IMG/VR virus record: IMGVR_UViG_3300030116_001389
Location: 1 to 25,448 of that record
Source of the DNA: a virus
Strand: one strand, 5' to 3'
Length of the DNA: 25,448 bases
Part shown: positions 6,748 to 16,451 of the stretch, in pieces
How the letters are laid out: every line of letters begins with the position of its first letter
Position numbering within the stretch: the first letter of the stretch is position 1
Position numbers and translations under genes: made by a program
Notes under the pieces: generated by a model
What the model saw: the letters and a program-made list of their open reading frames with translations, nothing else
Databases searched by the model: none
What the model was told of the DNA's origin: nothing

Positions 6748-9150
6748 ATGACAGAATTTTATAAACCATCGTCAAGGCGTGGTAAGTTCCAAAGGCAGAA
6801 TATAGGTAGTGATGTTGATCAGATACGTCGTCAAAGTGAAACTATCACAAATGCTATAAAGGAACAAGCAATAAGAAAAGCTGAATACGGTAATAAGCAT
6901 TTAGCTGCATTAAAAGGTATAGATAGAAATCAAGCTGAAAATCAGAATATACTGACTCGGATTAGAAATAAAAAATTCCGAACTGGCATAGAAGCTATTG
7001 AGAAACGTAAGCAAAACGAAAGTGATGCATTAAGAGCTCAAGCTGATGAATTAGATAAAGACCGTCTCCTTTGGAAAGATTTTACTCAGAGGGGCGCAAG
7101 TCAATTAGGTAAAGCTGCTGAAGATTTATATAGATTTGCTGATATTATTGATGCTAATAGAAGGTTGAAAGATTTTTATGAGAGTGATAAATCACAGAAA
7201 TTCCTACTTAACAAACGTAATGCAGTTAATGGTGAATTATCAGAAATTGAAAAGCAAAGACAATTAGCATTTCAAAAAGGAGATTTTAAAGAAGGAAGAG
7301 CTTATACTGGTTTATTTGGTGAAAGTATAGATGCTTATGCTGATGGCATGGCAAATAAAATTATAAAGGAAATAAAACTTTATGAGAGTGGGTTTAAGAA
7401 CTTCCTGAATAGAGTAGACGAAAACGGTACACCTATCTTAAAAGTAAATAAAGATACTGTACAAGGATTATGGGAAGACCATGCTATAGAAATAATGAGG
7501 CACTATGGCATAAACCCTAATACTGCAGGTGGTTATAAGATATTTCAAGCTTTTCAAAAAATAGGAGTAACTGAAGCTAAAGCAGAGTTTGACAGAGTAC
7601 AGTTTGAAATAGATGACAGGAAACTTAATAAGGATTTAGATTTAATATTAGAATCACCATTAGAACAACTAACTAATTTAAATATTGAAAGTGCTGTAAA
7701 CTCTATAATGTATGGTATATCAAGAGATGATAGAAATAATCAATACATTTATCCAGATGATAAAACTAATAGACATATAGACGGTTTCCAAGGACTTGTA
7801 AAACTATTAACTAATCGTGGTTATTTTGATAATGAAACTACTAGAGAAGAAAGGATTGATTTTTTCTTAAATTATAGATCATGGGATAAAGGTACTACGG
7901 AACCAGGTAAACTAAGTTTATCAGAAAGACATCCTCTATTCGAAGAGGAAATTAGAAAAACAATCGATAACCATATATCAAGTAAATTTCAATATAGAGA
8001 CACAGAACAGAAAGTTAAAGATCAAGATAGGATTGTAAGCTTAGCTGAAGAACAAGAAAATGGAAAGTATGATGTAAATAGTTGGGAAGATTATACAACT
8101 GATAAGAATGGTGAACAAGTAGAAGTATTAGGCAGGAAATCCTTCTTTGCTGTAATATCTCAAGAGAATGAAAAAGTAAGATCATGGTTTAATGAAAATG
8201 TATTTTATTATGATCCTAGAAGTCAAACTGAATTTGCGACTCATAATGCTTTATTAAGATCTCATAAAGAAGGAGATTTTGCAGAGTTTACTAAACTTTA
8301 CAGCTTAATACCTAAATCTAAGCGAGCTGCTTATCAACCACTTTTTAAAGATTTAGAATCTCTTTCATTAACTAATTGGGAAGATGGTCAAGCTTCTATA
8401 AAAAATTGGGCGAAGACTCTTATTTTAAATAATAATAAAGGACAAGCTTGGCCTGATGTAGGTGGGTTCAACTCTAGATTAACTCCAACTGCTGTAGATA
8501 TACAAGGTATATTAAAGCAAGGCGTTATTTATCACTTTGGCTTACTTGATAGCATAGAGAACCCACAAACTAGATTAGAAGAAGCTAAGAAAATAGTTGA
8601 AGATGAATTTACAAGTGGTAGAGGTGTTTATCGAGTTATAGATGATGGTAAAGGTAGTATTAAATGGCCTGCTTTAGAAGGCTCTCAAACAACAACTGAA
8701 AAAAGTGTAGAAGAAGTAGAAGCACTAGTTAATACTGGTGGATATTATATAGAAGGTTTAGGGAATGTCGAAGCTAAGTATTCAAAAGATATAACTGGAT
8801 TAAATTATTTCTTAGATACTCATCAAAGAGAAGATTTCAGTATATTATCTGAAGGAGATATAGCTACTGCTGTTAGAGCTATTCAAGATGGAACTTATGA
8901 TACAACAGTACAACAGTTTCCAGCTAGAACTTATTTATCTAAAACCTTTAACGTTACAGAAAAACAATTAATGGAAGCAATATTTAAACTTGCTGGATTT
9001 GAAAAAGTACGTTATCCAACTCAACCAGAAGATGCCTTGGCATATAATCTGAAAAAGAGTTTTCCTAAATATAACTATGTTAACCCGAGTAAACGTAATT
9101 TAACTGGTAGGATGTTATATTACTATAGTCTACAACAGGAGCAATATTAA
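6748..9150 (+). CDS. 15: Internal core (ejection) protein, T7 gp15-like
   Basis: This 800-residue protein is charged and mostly helical, without membrane segments or a signal peptide. T7 gp15 (747 residues) is the middle piece of the internal core and forms the periplasmic tube during DNA ejection. No short signature is obvious. The call rests on its size, helical charged composition (for example KNKKFRTGIEAIEKRKQNE near residues 70-90) and its place between the gp14-like and gp16-like genes. The basic, Tyr-rich C-terminus (RMLYYYSLQQEQY) could contact the neighbouring core protein. A GGGAAAG lies just before the ATG. Its stop codon shares one base with the start of the next gene (TAATG). Confidence 0.85.
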   Translation: MTEFYKPSSRRGKFQRQNIGSDVDQIRRQSETITNAIKEQAIRKAEYGNKHLAALKGIDRNQAENQNILTRIRNKKFRTGIEAIEKRKQNESDALRAQADELDKDRLLWKDFTQRGASQLGKAAEDLYRFADIIDANRRLKDFYESDKSQKFLLNKRNAVNGELSEIEKQRQLAFQKGDFKEGRAYTGLFGESIDAYADGMANKIIKEIKLYESGFKNFLNRVDENGTPILKVNKDTVQGLWEDHAIEIMRHYGINPNTAGGYKIFQAFQKIGVTEAKAEFDRVQFEIDDRKLNKDLDLILESPLEQLTNLNIESAVNSIMYGISRDDRNNQYIYPDDKTNRHIDGFQGLVKLLTNRGYFDNETTREERIDFFLNYRSWDKGTTEPGKLSLSERHPLFEEEIRKTIDNHISSKFQYRDTEQKVKDQDRIVSLAEEQENGKYDVNSWEDYTTDKNGEQVEVLGRKSFFAVISQENEKVRSWFNENVFYYDPRSQTEFATHNALLRSHKEGDFAEFTKLYSLIPKSKRAAYQPLFKDLESLSLTNWEDGQASIKNWAKTLILNNNKGQAWPDVGGFNSRLTPTAVDIQGILKQGVIYHFGLLDSIENPQTRLEEAKKIVEDEFTSGRGVYRVIDDGKGSIKWPALEGSQTTTEKSVEEVEALVNTGGYYIEGLGNVEAKYSKDITGLNYFLDTHQREDFSILSEGDIATAVRAIQDGTYDTTVQQFPARTYLSKTFNVTEKQLMEAIFKLAGFEKVRYPTQPEDALAYNLKKSFPKYNYVNPSKRNLTGRMLYYYSLQQEQY

Positions 9151-12100
9151 TGGCATTAACTAGTGATCCTTATACAATAGAGGATGAACAAACAAAAGAA
9201 ACTCCTACAGAAGTAATACCTACAGAAGTAACTCCTACAGAAGTAACTCCTACAGAAGTAGTTCAAGAATTTAAATCACCATTTGGAGGTCGAATTGGTA
9301 AAAGTTCTATAGATTTAAGCATAGGTACAAATGAAGATACTATGCTTGAAGAGTACAATAAATACTGGCGTTATGGTTTAAATTTTGGTAGAGTTGATCC
9401 TGATAAAGTAGAAGAAAGAAATAAATTAAAGGAAGAATTTTATCAGAAATACTATGGAATGAGTTCTGAGGAATATAATACTGAACGTCAAAAAATATTC
9501 CGTGAAGAAGGTGGCTTCTATCCTAATGCTAATAACTTATTTGCGAATTTAGATAGAACCTTCCAAGGTTTATCTACAGCTGGTTTAGGTTATATGGATT
9601 TCTTTATGGATGCTGCAGGCACAATTATACCGGGATTCGATTCTATAGATGAAAGATGGGATAAAGCTACTATGTTAGATAATCCTATCCATCAACAGAT
9701 AAGAAATATACTAGGTGTGGTTTTACCGTCTCTACATTTAGGACAATTCTCTACAGCACAAATAACTGCTAAAGCAAATAATCTACCATGGATTCAAAAA
9801 GCTCTACTTCAAACTGGTGCTATTGGTGCAGGAGATGCAGCTATTATAGGATTAAGTGATCAAGGTGAAGAACATAATGCTTTTAGAGTAATAGCTGATT
9901 TATTACCTGGGGTATTCGGACCTAAAGGTAGAATCCCTTTTCCAAATTCATTAGTAACTCTTGATAGTGATAGTCCTGCTGTTAGAAAACGGAAGAATAT
10001 GCTCGTTGATGGAGGATTAGCTGTATTAGCTAGTACAATTGGAGCCTTTATAGAAATAAAGAATGCTAAACCTAAAATGAGTTGGTTTGAACCTTTAGAT
10101 GATGCTTCATCAAAATACAAGCAATTAGAATTAGAAGCTGTTACTGAATCAGTAGAACCAGATAAACTTATTAGATTACAGCAAATCGATGAACTATTAT
10201 CTTCTGGTCAATTAAGCAAACAGAATGAAAATATACTAATTAATGAGAAACTTAATTTAGAAGATACGTTAGGTGTTATAGATGATGTAGATAAAGCAGC
10301 TAAATTAGATATAGATTATAGAGCTAAAGAAATTGAAGCAGCACAAATCAGAAAAGGAGATCAATTAGAATTAGATTTTGATGCTGATTTCTACCCTGCG
10401 TCCGTAGAGGAATCTGCTATAGCACGTAATGTACCTACTACTGGTAATACAGCACGAAACATGGCAGATACAACTGCTATTAAAAGAGGTGTATCAGAAG
10501 GAGATCCAGCACCAATTATAACAGAAGCTATGAGAACAAAAGGACTCATGATTGGACCCAAAAGCCGTGATGCTATCATGGGTGTTGCTGAAGAAACTAG
10601 AGACATAGGAAGATTTAATGCTATAGTTGATGGATTTAGATTTAGTAATAAGCAAATGAATGCTGCTGCTTGGGATATTTATACTAGTATTGTAGATCCT
10701 GGATCTTCATTAGATGATGTTAGGGCTTTATTCTTAGAAAATAGAGACGTTAAGAATTTACTTTTAGGTAGATTTAAAGTAGAACATATCAATGAAGAAC
10801 AAGCTAGAGCTGCTGCTTTTGCTATGAGGGATCTAGTTGATAGATTCTTAGGTAGAGAAGTCTCTGAAGCTTCCGCTAGAGCTATGGATACTCTTGGTAG
10901 AGAATCAGCTACACTAGCTCAATCCATAAAAGAAATGGCTCCTTATATCGATGATGATCGTGCAATGGATCTCATCATTGATAAGATGGAATTCTTAATG
11001 GATGAGTATGCTCTGAATAAATATATCTCTGGTTGGCAGTTAAGAAATAAAAACTGGTTTGATCAAGTTCCTCCTAAAGAATTAGATACTGTTATAGATC
11101 AACTTACTAAAGAGTTTACAGATGCAGAAAACGCTATTCATGCTAGAAATATGCGTTTTACTAAAACTCTTAAAGAATTAAAAGTAAAGAATCCTACAGC
11201 AATGAAACCTTTAGTAGATGCTTATGCTCATACTAATGGTGATGTAGATACTTTAGCTAAATTATATAAATGGGCAGCTCAACAAGTTACTCCACTAGGA
11301 CTAATAAAAAGCCCTGATCCTAAACAATTGAATCTATTTGCTCGGGGAATGTGGGGAGTTAGATATAATAATGTATTATCTGGTATATCTGCTCCTAGAG
11401 CACTACAAGGTAACTTATACCAATTAATAGTAAGACCTATAACAGCTTTTATGGGGCATGGTTTATGGGGAGTTACTGATAATTTTGCAGAATTAAGGCG
11501 TACTATTTATTATAATTCTTCTGTATTTGAGACTAATAAAAGAGCTTTAAAAGACGCCTTCAGTATGATGAAGAAAGTCCATAAAAATCCTGATGATATG
11601 ATGAAAGCTTTTAGGAAAGATTTTGTATTTCAGGGTGAGAGAGCTTGGGATATAATGGAAGATATGCGGAAAGTATGGGAACAAGAAGGTAATTGGGGTA
11701 GGATTTTACAGTATGATTTAGCTAGAACATTAACAGATCTATCTAAACATAAAGCTTTAAGATACGGTATGACAGCATTAACATTTCCTGATGCTTTCAC
11801 TAATACACACATGGCTCATTGGTTATCAAGAGTCAGAGCTTATGATGATGTATTTAGTGAATTAGGTTACTTTAAGAAATCTGCTGTCCTTACAGCAGAA
11901 GCAGAACACTATGGTCGTATGTTTGATGAAAACGGTTTAATTAAGGACCAAGCTTTAAAGGCTATATCTGGAGAGATATCATTAAACTTAGATGATGGTG
12001 TATCAAAATATCTGAATAAAGCTACAACTGCTTATCCTATTTTAAAAGACCAGTTAATGTTCCCTAGAACAAGTAGTAACTGGATTCGTAACTCATTATC

Positions 12101-13376
12101 ATGGACTCCTGTTAGTGCAATACCTGGTATTAATAAATATAGTAAAACTATATACGCTTCTAATCAAGATGAAATAGCTGCAGCTTTAGCAGAACATGGT
12201 ATAGATATGGCTACTACACCTAATGCTTTAGCTCTATTTAAACAACTTAGAGCTGAATATACTGGTAGAGTAGCATTCAGTACTATATTAGTAGGAAGTT
12301 TGTATCAATACGCTATGGGAGGTAATATTAGAGGTAATGGTCATTATAATGCATCTCGTAGAAAGAAAGAACGAGATCAAATGGGATACGAACCTAAAAC
12401 TATTAATATAGCTGGTAAGTGGGTATCTTATGAAGGTTTTGTAGGTGTAGAACAAATATTAAGTATTGTAGGAGATTTTGCTTATTATAGATCTGATTTA
12501 GATGAATCACTTTTACAGAATTGGAGATCTAAGCTTACATGGACTATTGCAGCTTCATTCTTTAATGACTCTCCATTCGAAGGATTAGAGCCTCTTATAG
12601 CAGGTATGAATGGTGATTTAACAGGTTGGAATAGGATCATTGCTAATAGTGCTAGATCTTACCTACCGTTATCAGGTGCAGCTGGTGTATTAGCAACATC
12701 TATAGATAATGCTCAGAAAGATCTAAGTGGTGAAATATGGGAGTATGTAGCAAATAGACTACCTGGATTCAACCATTCTTTAGCTAATCAAATTGATATA
12801 TGGACAGGTGAACCACTTAATGATATACAGAACCCAGTTTTAAAAGTATTAAATTCTTTAAGTCCTATTAAAATTAGTGGTACAGATGAACCTTGGAGAC
12901 AGTGGTTATTGGAATCAGGTTGGGATGGTTTAGGTAGACTTAGAATGGATTCTACTGGTTCTTATGAATATACACCTAAAGAACGTGAGATTATATATGA
13001 CTTTATTGGAGAACAGAAATTGTATAAAGAAGTTCAAAGATTAATGAAAAATAAAGCTTATGAAGAAGATTTAAAACAACTTCGTAAATTACGTAATAGT
13101 AACAATTTAGATCCTAAAGCTCTTAGAGTAACAACTAATAAATTACCATTATATAAAGAACTAAATACTATAATTAAGAATGCTCAGAAAATAGCTGAGA
13201 TGAAATTACTTCAATTAGCAGAAGAGAATCCACATAAATATGGACATATTCCTAATGCTATACTTTATCAGCAATTAATAAATGAACAATTAAAACAAGG
13301 AAATGTTCCTGGTGCTGTTAATTACCAAAAGAAAGAACAAGAAAAACGTAAACTACTTCAATACGGAGGTTCCTAA
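9150..13376 (+). CDS. 16: Internal core (ejection) protein, T7 gp16-like
   Basis: This 1408-residue protein is the largest in the window and close to T7 gp16 (1318 residues), which crosses the inner membrane and ratchets in the first phage DNA. The N-terminus has four tandem copies of a TPTEV-type pentapeptide (about residues 18-37), probably a flexible linker. The long body is helical, with several moderately hydrophobic stretches (for example around 740-775, LYQLIVRPITAFMGHGLWG). The Lys-rich tail ends QYGGS. I do not see the lytic transglycosylase motifs that open T7 gp16, so wall digestion may be done by another protein. The gene overlaps the previous stop by one base, and CAGGAG precedes its ATG. 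The call rests on size, order and architecture. Confidence 0.88.
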   Translation: MALTSDPYTIEDEQTKETPTEVIPTEVTPTEVTPTEVVQEFKSPFGGRIGKSSIDLSIGTNEDTMLEEYNKYWRYGLNFGRVDPDKVEERNKLKEEFYQKYYGMSSEEYNTERQKIFREEGGFYPNANNLFANLDRTFQGLSTAGLGYMDFFMDAAGTIIPGFDSIDERWDKATMLDNPIHQQIRNILGVVLPSLHLGQFSTAQITAKANNLPWIQKALLQTGAIGAGDAAIIGLSDQGEEHNAFRVIADLLPGVFGPKGRIPFPNSLVTLDSDSPAVRKRKNMLVDGGLAVLASTIGAFIEIKNAKPKMSWFEPLDDASSKYKQLELEAVTESVEPDKLIRLQQIDELLSSGQLSKQNENILINEKLNLEDTLGVIDDVDKAAKLDIDYRAKEIEAAQIRKGDQLELDFDADFYPASVEESAIARNVPTTGNTARNMADTTAIKRGVSEGDPAPIITEAMRTKGLMIGPKSRDAIMGVAEETRDIGRFNAIVDGFRFSNKQMNAAAWDIYTSIVDPGSSLDDVRALFLENRDVKNLLLGRFKVEHINEEQARAAAFAMRDLVDRFLGREVSEASARAMDTLGRESATLAQSIKEMAPYIDDDRAMDLIIDKMEFLMDEYALNKYISGWQLRNKNWFDQVPPKELDTVIDQLTKEFTDAENAIHARNMRFTKTLKELKVKNPTAMKPLVDAYAHTNGDVDTLAKLYKWAAQQVTPLGLIKSPDPKQLNLFARGMWGVRYNNVLSGISAPRALQGNLYQLIVRPITAFMGHGLWGVTDNFAELRRTIYYNSSVFETNKRALKDAFSMMKKVHKNPDDMMKAFRKDFVFQGERAWDIMEDMRKVWEQEGNWGRILQYDLARTLTDLSKHKALRYGMTALTFPDAFTNTHMAHWLSRVRAYDDVFSELGYFKKSAVLTAEAEHYGRMFDENGLIKDQALKAISGEISLNLDDGVSKYLNKATTAYPILKDQLMFPRTSSNWIRNSLSWTPVSAIPGINKYSKTIYASNQDEIAAALAEHGIDMATTPNALALFKQLRAEYTGRVAFSTILVGSLYQYAMGGNIRGNGHYNASRRKKERDQMGYEPKTINIAGKWVSYEGFVGVEQILSIVGDFAYYRSDLDESLLQNWRSKLTWTIAASFFNDSPFEGLEPLIAGMNGDLTGWNRIIANSARSYLPLSGAAGVLATSIDNAQKDLSGEIWEYVANRLPGFNHSLANQIDIWTGEPLNDIQNPVLKVLNSLSPIKISGTDEPWRQWLLESGWDGLGRLRMDSTGSYEYTPKEREIIYDFIGEQKLYKEVQRLMKNKAYEEDLKQLRKLRNSNNLDPKALRVTTNKLPLYKELNTIIKNAQKIAEMKLLQLAEENPHKYGHIPNAILYQQLINEQLKQGNVPGAVNYQKKEQEKRKLLQYGGS
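9201..9260 (+). repeat. Four tandem 15-bp repeats in gene 16 (TPTEV pentapeptides)
   Basis: Four head-to-tail copies of a 15-base unit (actcctacagaagta, with one copy starting ATA instead of ACT) encode TPTEV-IPTEV-TPTEV-TPTEV. They lie in the extreme N-terminus of the gp16-like protein, within a Glu/Thr/Pro-rich stretch. The near-identical codons suggest recent slippage, so copy number may vary between relatives. Confidence 0.9.
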
Positions 13377-13386
13377 TAAATAAATT

Positions 13387-15996
13387 ATGGCTGTTACAGA
13401 AACGTCTTATACAGGTAATGGTTCCACCACCGATTACTCTTTTACATTTCCATATTTAAAATCGACAGATATCCAAGTTTTAGTGGATAATCTGCTCAAG
13501 ACTGCTGGTACGGATTGGTCTTTAGCCAATGCTACTACAGTACAATTTAATAGTGCTCCAGCTGATCAATCAGCGATTAAAATTAGAAGACAAACTAATG
13601 TTGACAGCCTTGCAGCCACCTTTTACGCAGGGTCAGCGATAAAATCTGAAGATTTAAATGACAATGCTACACAGAATATTTATGTAGCTCAAGAGATAAA
13701 TGATAGATATTTAGATAATGATGGATCTACAATTACTGGTAATTTTGTTTTAGGTAAAGATGCTGATATAATATATGAAGGTTCTACAGCTAATGATTTT
13801 GAAACAACTCTTACAGTAACAGATCCAACAGCTGATCGTACAATTACTCTTCCTAACGTAACAGGAACAGTAGTTACTACAGGAGATACAGAGAGTGTAT
13901 CAACTGGTATGATTGCTAATGGTACGATAATAAATGGTGATATTAATGCTAGTGCAGAAATAGAAGTTAGTAAATTAAAAGATGGTACTGCTAGACAACT
14001 TCTTCAAACAGACTCAGGTGGTACTGGAGTCGAATGGACAAGTAATGTTGATGTACCTGGTACATTAGATGTTACAGGTGCTACAGATTTAGATAGTACT
14101 TTAAATGTTGACGGAGCAACAACCCTTGGCACTACATTAGGTGTTACAGGTACTTCTACTTTAGCTGATATTACAGGTGGTGCTGTTATTACATCTGGTA
14201 CTTCAACAAGTGATACTAAAGTTTATTCAGCTAAAAGAGCTGGTGAAATATTCTATGGTAAAGATACAGTTGGAGAAATACAATCAGGTGAAACATGGTC
14301 TGCAGCTGATGATAAAGTAGCTACAACATCAGCTATTGATGCTCGTATAATCGATTTAGTAGATGATGTAGGTGGTTTTGTACCTATTGCTAATGAAAAC
14401 TCTTTTCCTACAACTAACCCTGATGTTAATAATGGTGCTGGAACACTTGTAAGTATTAAAGCATTATCAGAAGCTATAACAACAGGATCAGGAGTAACAA
14501 ATAATAATAGTATTGCACAAACTACTGCAGGTACTGCTGTAAATATCGTTGGACTCACAGAGAGTACCACATATGCAGCTGGGTTCGGGATGATAGTAGA
14601 AACCACATCTACACCTAATCAATATACATTCCATAGATTAGTACCTAAAGCCACTGAAGTAACAACAGTTGCTGGTATTTCTGGTAATGTAACTACAGTA
14701 GCTGGTATTTCTAGCAATGTAACTACAGTAGCTGGTGTCTCCAGTAATGTAACTACAGTAGCTGGCTCTATTACTAACGTTAATAACGTTGGAGGAAGTA
14801 TAGCTAATGTTAATTCAGTAGCTTCAAATTTGAGTACTGTTAATGACTTTGCTGCTAGATATCGTGTAGGTAGTGATACTACTGATCCTACTGGTTCATT
14901 AGATCCAGGTGATTTATTCTTTGCATATGATTCTAGTACACCAACTAACTCAAAACTAAGAGTTTATAATGGATCTTCATGGCAAGATGGTGTTACAGCT
15001 ACAGGTAATCTTGTAGCTAAAACTGGGGATACATTCACTGGTGATGTTAAGATAGACAATGGTAAGGAAATAAGATTTGAAGAACCAACTAGTGATGGAG
15101 AGCATTACACTGGATTTAAAGCACAAGCTCAAGCAGCTAACGTAACATATAGTCTACCTGCTGCAGCAGCTGCTACTAATAAATATTTAAAGACAACTTC
15201 AGGTGATGAGACAGTCTTAGAATGGGGTGATGCAAGTGATACTACTTATGATTTCTCTGTAGAGGATCATGGATCTTCAACTGGAGCAGGTTCTGGTAAT
15301 GACTGTACTCTTCGATTAGATCCAAGCGACGGTAGTAATGATGATGTACGAATAATAGCTGGTGCAAATGTAACCTTAACTAAAGGTACAGGTACTATTA
15401 CTATTGCATCTACTGATAATAATACACAAGTATCTATCGATGATACACCTGTAGATGGTGTTACTAATGAAGCTATAAGTTCTAACTGGGCGTATGACCA
15501 TAATGCTGCTACAGGTAATGGTGCACACGTTCCTGCAGCAGGTAGTGCAGGTGAATTCTTGAAACATGATGGTACATGGGGTACACCTCCAGGTACTACT
15601 ACATTTGTAGGTTTAACTGATACACCTGGATCATTAACAGCTAATAAGCATCTTGCTGTTAATTCTGGTGGATCAGCAATTGAATTTGTAGATGCACCTA
15701 GTGGTACTATCACAGCTCTTAATCATCAAGCTGCTAATAGACTAACTACCATTGGTTCTACTACAACTCAATTAGATGGTGAAGCTAATCTTACATTTGA
15801 TGGATCTACCTTAGCTGTAACAGGTAATCAAACAGTTAGTAAACAAATATCAGCTGTAGGATATGAAGCACCAGCTGCAATAGCAGCAGATTGGGCAATA
15901 GCAGCAGCAAATAATGCAATGTATCCAGGTCCGATGACAGTAAACAGCGGTGTAACCGTTACTGTGCCTGCATCTAGAACACTTACAATCGTATAA
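13387..15996 (+). CDS. 17: Tail fibre protein (T7 gp17-like N-terminus, long repetitive shaft)
   Basis: This 869-residue fibre attaches to the nozzle through its N-terminal ~150 residues, which follow the T7 gp17 N-terminal pattern: YTGNGSTTDYSFTFPYL, then GTDWSLANATTVQF, then IKIRRQTNVDSLAATF, then LNDNATQNIYVAQEINDRY. The shaft has beta-repeat units of the Leu-x-Val-x-Gly-Ala-Thr kind (about 222-275; GTLDVTGATDLDSTLNVDGA). It also has a run of 10-residue repeats (VTTVAGISSN type, about 425-485) and several modules of the FLKHDGTWG or YLKTTSG kind that recur in the neighbouring fibre proteins. The C-terminus ends VTVPASRTLTIV. The GGAGG lies 17 bases before the ATG, rather far. It probably trimerises and acts with the next five genes in host recognition. 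Confidence 0.93.
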   Translation: MAVTETSYTGNGSTTDYSFTFPYLKSTDIQVLVDNLLKTAGTDWSLANATTVQFNSAPADQSAIKIRRQTNVDSLAATFYAGSAIKSEDLNDNATQNIYVAQEINDRYLDNDGSTITGNFVLGKDADIIYEGSTANDFETTLTVTDPTADRTITLPNVTGTVVTTGDTESVSTGMIANGTIINGDINASAEIEVSKLKDGTARQLLQTDSGGTGVEWTSNVDVPGTLDVTGATDLDSTLNVDGATTLGTTLGVTGTSTLADITGGAVITSGTSTSDTKVYSAKRAGEIFYGKDTVGEIQSGETWSAADDKVATTSAIDARIIDLVDDVGGFVPIANENSFPTTNPDVNNGAGTLVSIKALSEAITTGSGVTNNNSIAQTTAGTAVNIVGLTESTTYAAGFGMIVETTSTPNQYTFHRLVPKATEVTTVAGISGNVTTVAGISSNVTTVAGVSSNVTTVAGSITNVNNVGGSIANVNSVASNLSTVNDFAARYRVGSDTTDPTGSLDPGDLFFAYDSSTPTNSKLRVYNGSSWQDGVTATGNLVAKTGDTFTGDVKIDNGKEIRFEEPTSDGEHYTGFKAQAQAANVTYSLPAAAAATNKYLKTTSGDETVLEWGDASDTTYDFSVEDHGSSTGAGSGNDCTLRLDPSDGSNDDVRIIAGANVTLTKGTGTITIASTDNNTQVSIDDTPVDGVTNEAISSNWAYDHNAATGNGAHVPAAGSAGEFLKHDGTWGTPPGTTTFVGLTDTPGSLTANKHLAVNSGGSAIEFVDAPSGTITALNHQAANRLTTIGSTTTQLDGEANLTFDGSTLAVTGNQTVSKQISAVGYEAPAAIAADWAIAAANNAMYPGPMTVNSGVTVTVPASRTLTIV
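14659..14838 (+). repeat. Tandem 30-bp imperfect repeats in the fibre shaft
   Basis: About six 10-residue units follow one another: VTTVAGISGN, VTTVAGISSN, VTTVAGVSSN, VTTVAGSITN, VNNVGGSIAN, VNSVASNLST. The first three are nearly identical in DNA (gtaactacagtagctggt core) and the later ones decay. The regular Val/Asn spacing suggests a beta-solenoid or triple-stranded shaft. This is a protein-coding repeat, not a CRISPR: units abut directly, with no spacers. Confidence 0.9.
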
Positions 15997-15999
15997 ATT

Positions 16000-16449
16000 A
16001 TGCCAATAGCAATTAATGGAAGCGGTACTATTACTGGTATATCTGCAGGTGGCTTGAATGATGATTCAATAGCTATTGCAGATTTATCAGCAACAGGTAC
16101 TGCAAGTGCCTCTACATTTTTAAGAGGAGATAATACATGGGCTAGTGCTGGAGAAGCAACCCTTAAAGCCTGGGCCAGATTTGATGGTGATGTCGCAACT
16201 GTTTATGATAGTTTTGTTGGAGGTAATGTAAGTGGCATTACCGATCATGGCACTGGGTCATACACAATTGTATTTGATACTGACTTTGCAGATGATGATT
16301 ATATGATGGCTGCAGCTCAAGCTACTAACGGTTTTGTAGGTTTTGCCAGTGAAGCGGATACACAGACCGGATCTTGTAAGATTGGCTCTCTAACTGATGG
16401 TGGGGCTATGAACGATCCATTCAGATTAACAGTTGGTTTCTGGAGGTAA
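16000..16449 (+). CDS. Short tail fibre-like protein
   Basis: This 149-residue protein opens with MPIAINGSGTITGISAGGL, a start I associate with tail proteins of marine phages. It then has the FLRGDNTWAS module, which matches the FLKHDGTWG module of the gp17-like fibre upstream. The C-terminal half (from about residue 60; SFVGGNVSGITDHGTGSYTI ... FADDDYMMAAAQ) resembles small globular beta domains at the tips of phage fibres, with the recurrent 'random strand, Gly-Thr-Gly-Xaa-Tyr-Thr-Ile' pattern. No enzyme motif is seen. It starts 3 bases after the fibre stop. I infer an accessory fibre or tip protein; its partner is unknown. Confidence 0.75.
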   Translation: MPIAINGSGTITGISAGGLNDDSIAIADLSATGTASASTFLRGDNTWASAGEATLKAWARFDGDVATVYDSFVGGNVSGITDHGTGSYTIVFDTDFADDDYMMAAAQATNGFVGFASEADTQTGSCKIGSLTDGGAMNDPFRLTVGFWR

Positions 16450-16451
16450 TT

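Noticed and set aside
14659-14838. CRISPR-like repeat array
   Set aside because: Units are directly adjacent, in frame, and encode a regular decapeptide; there are no spacers.
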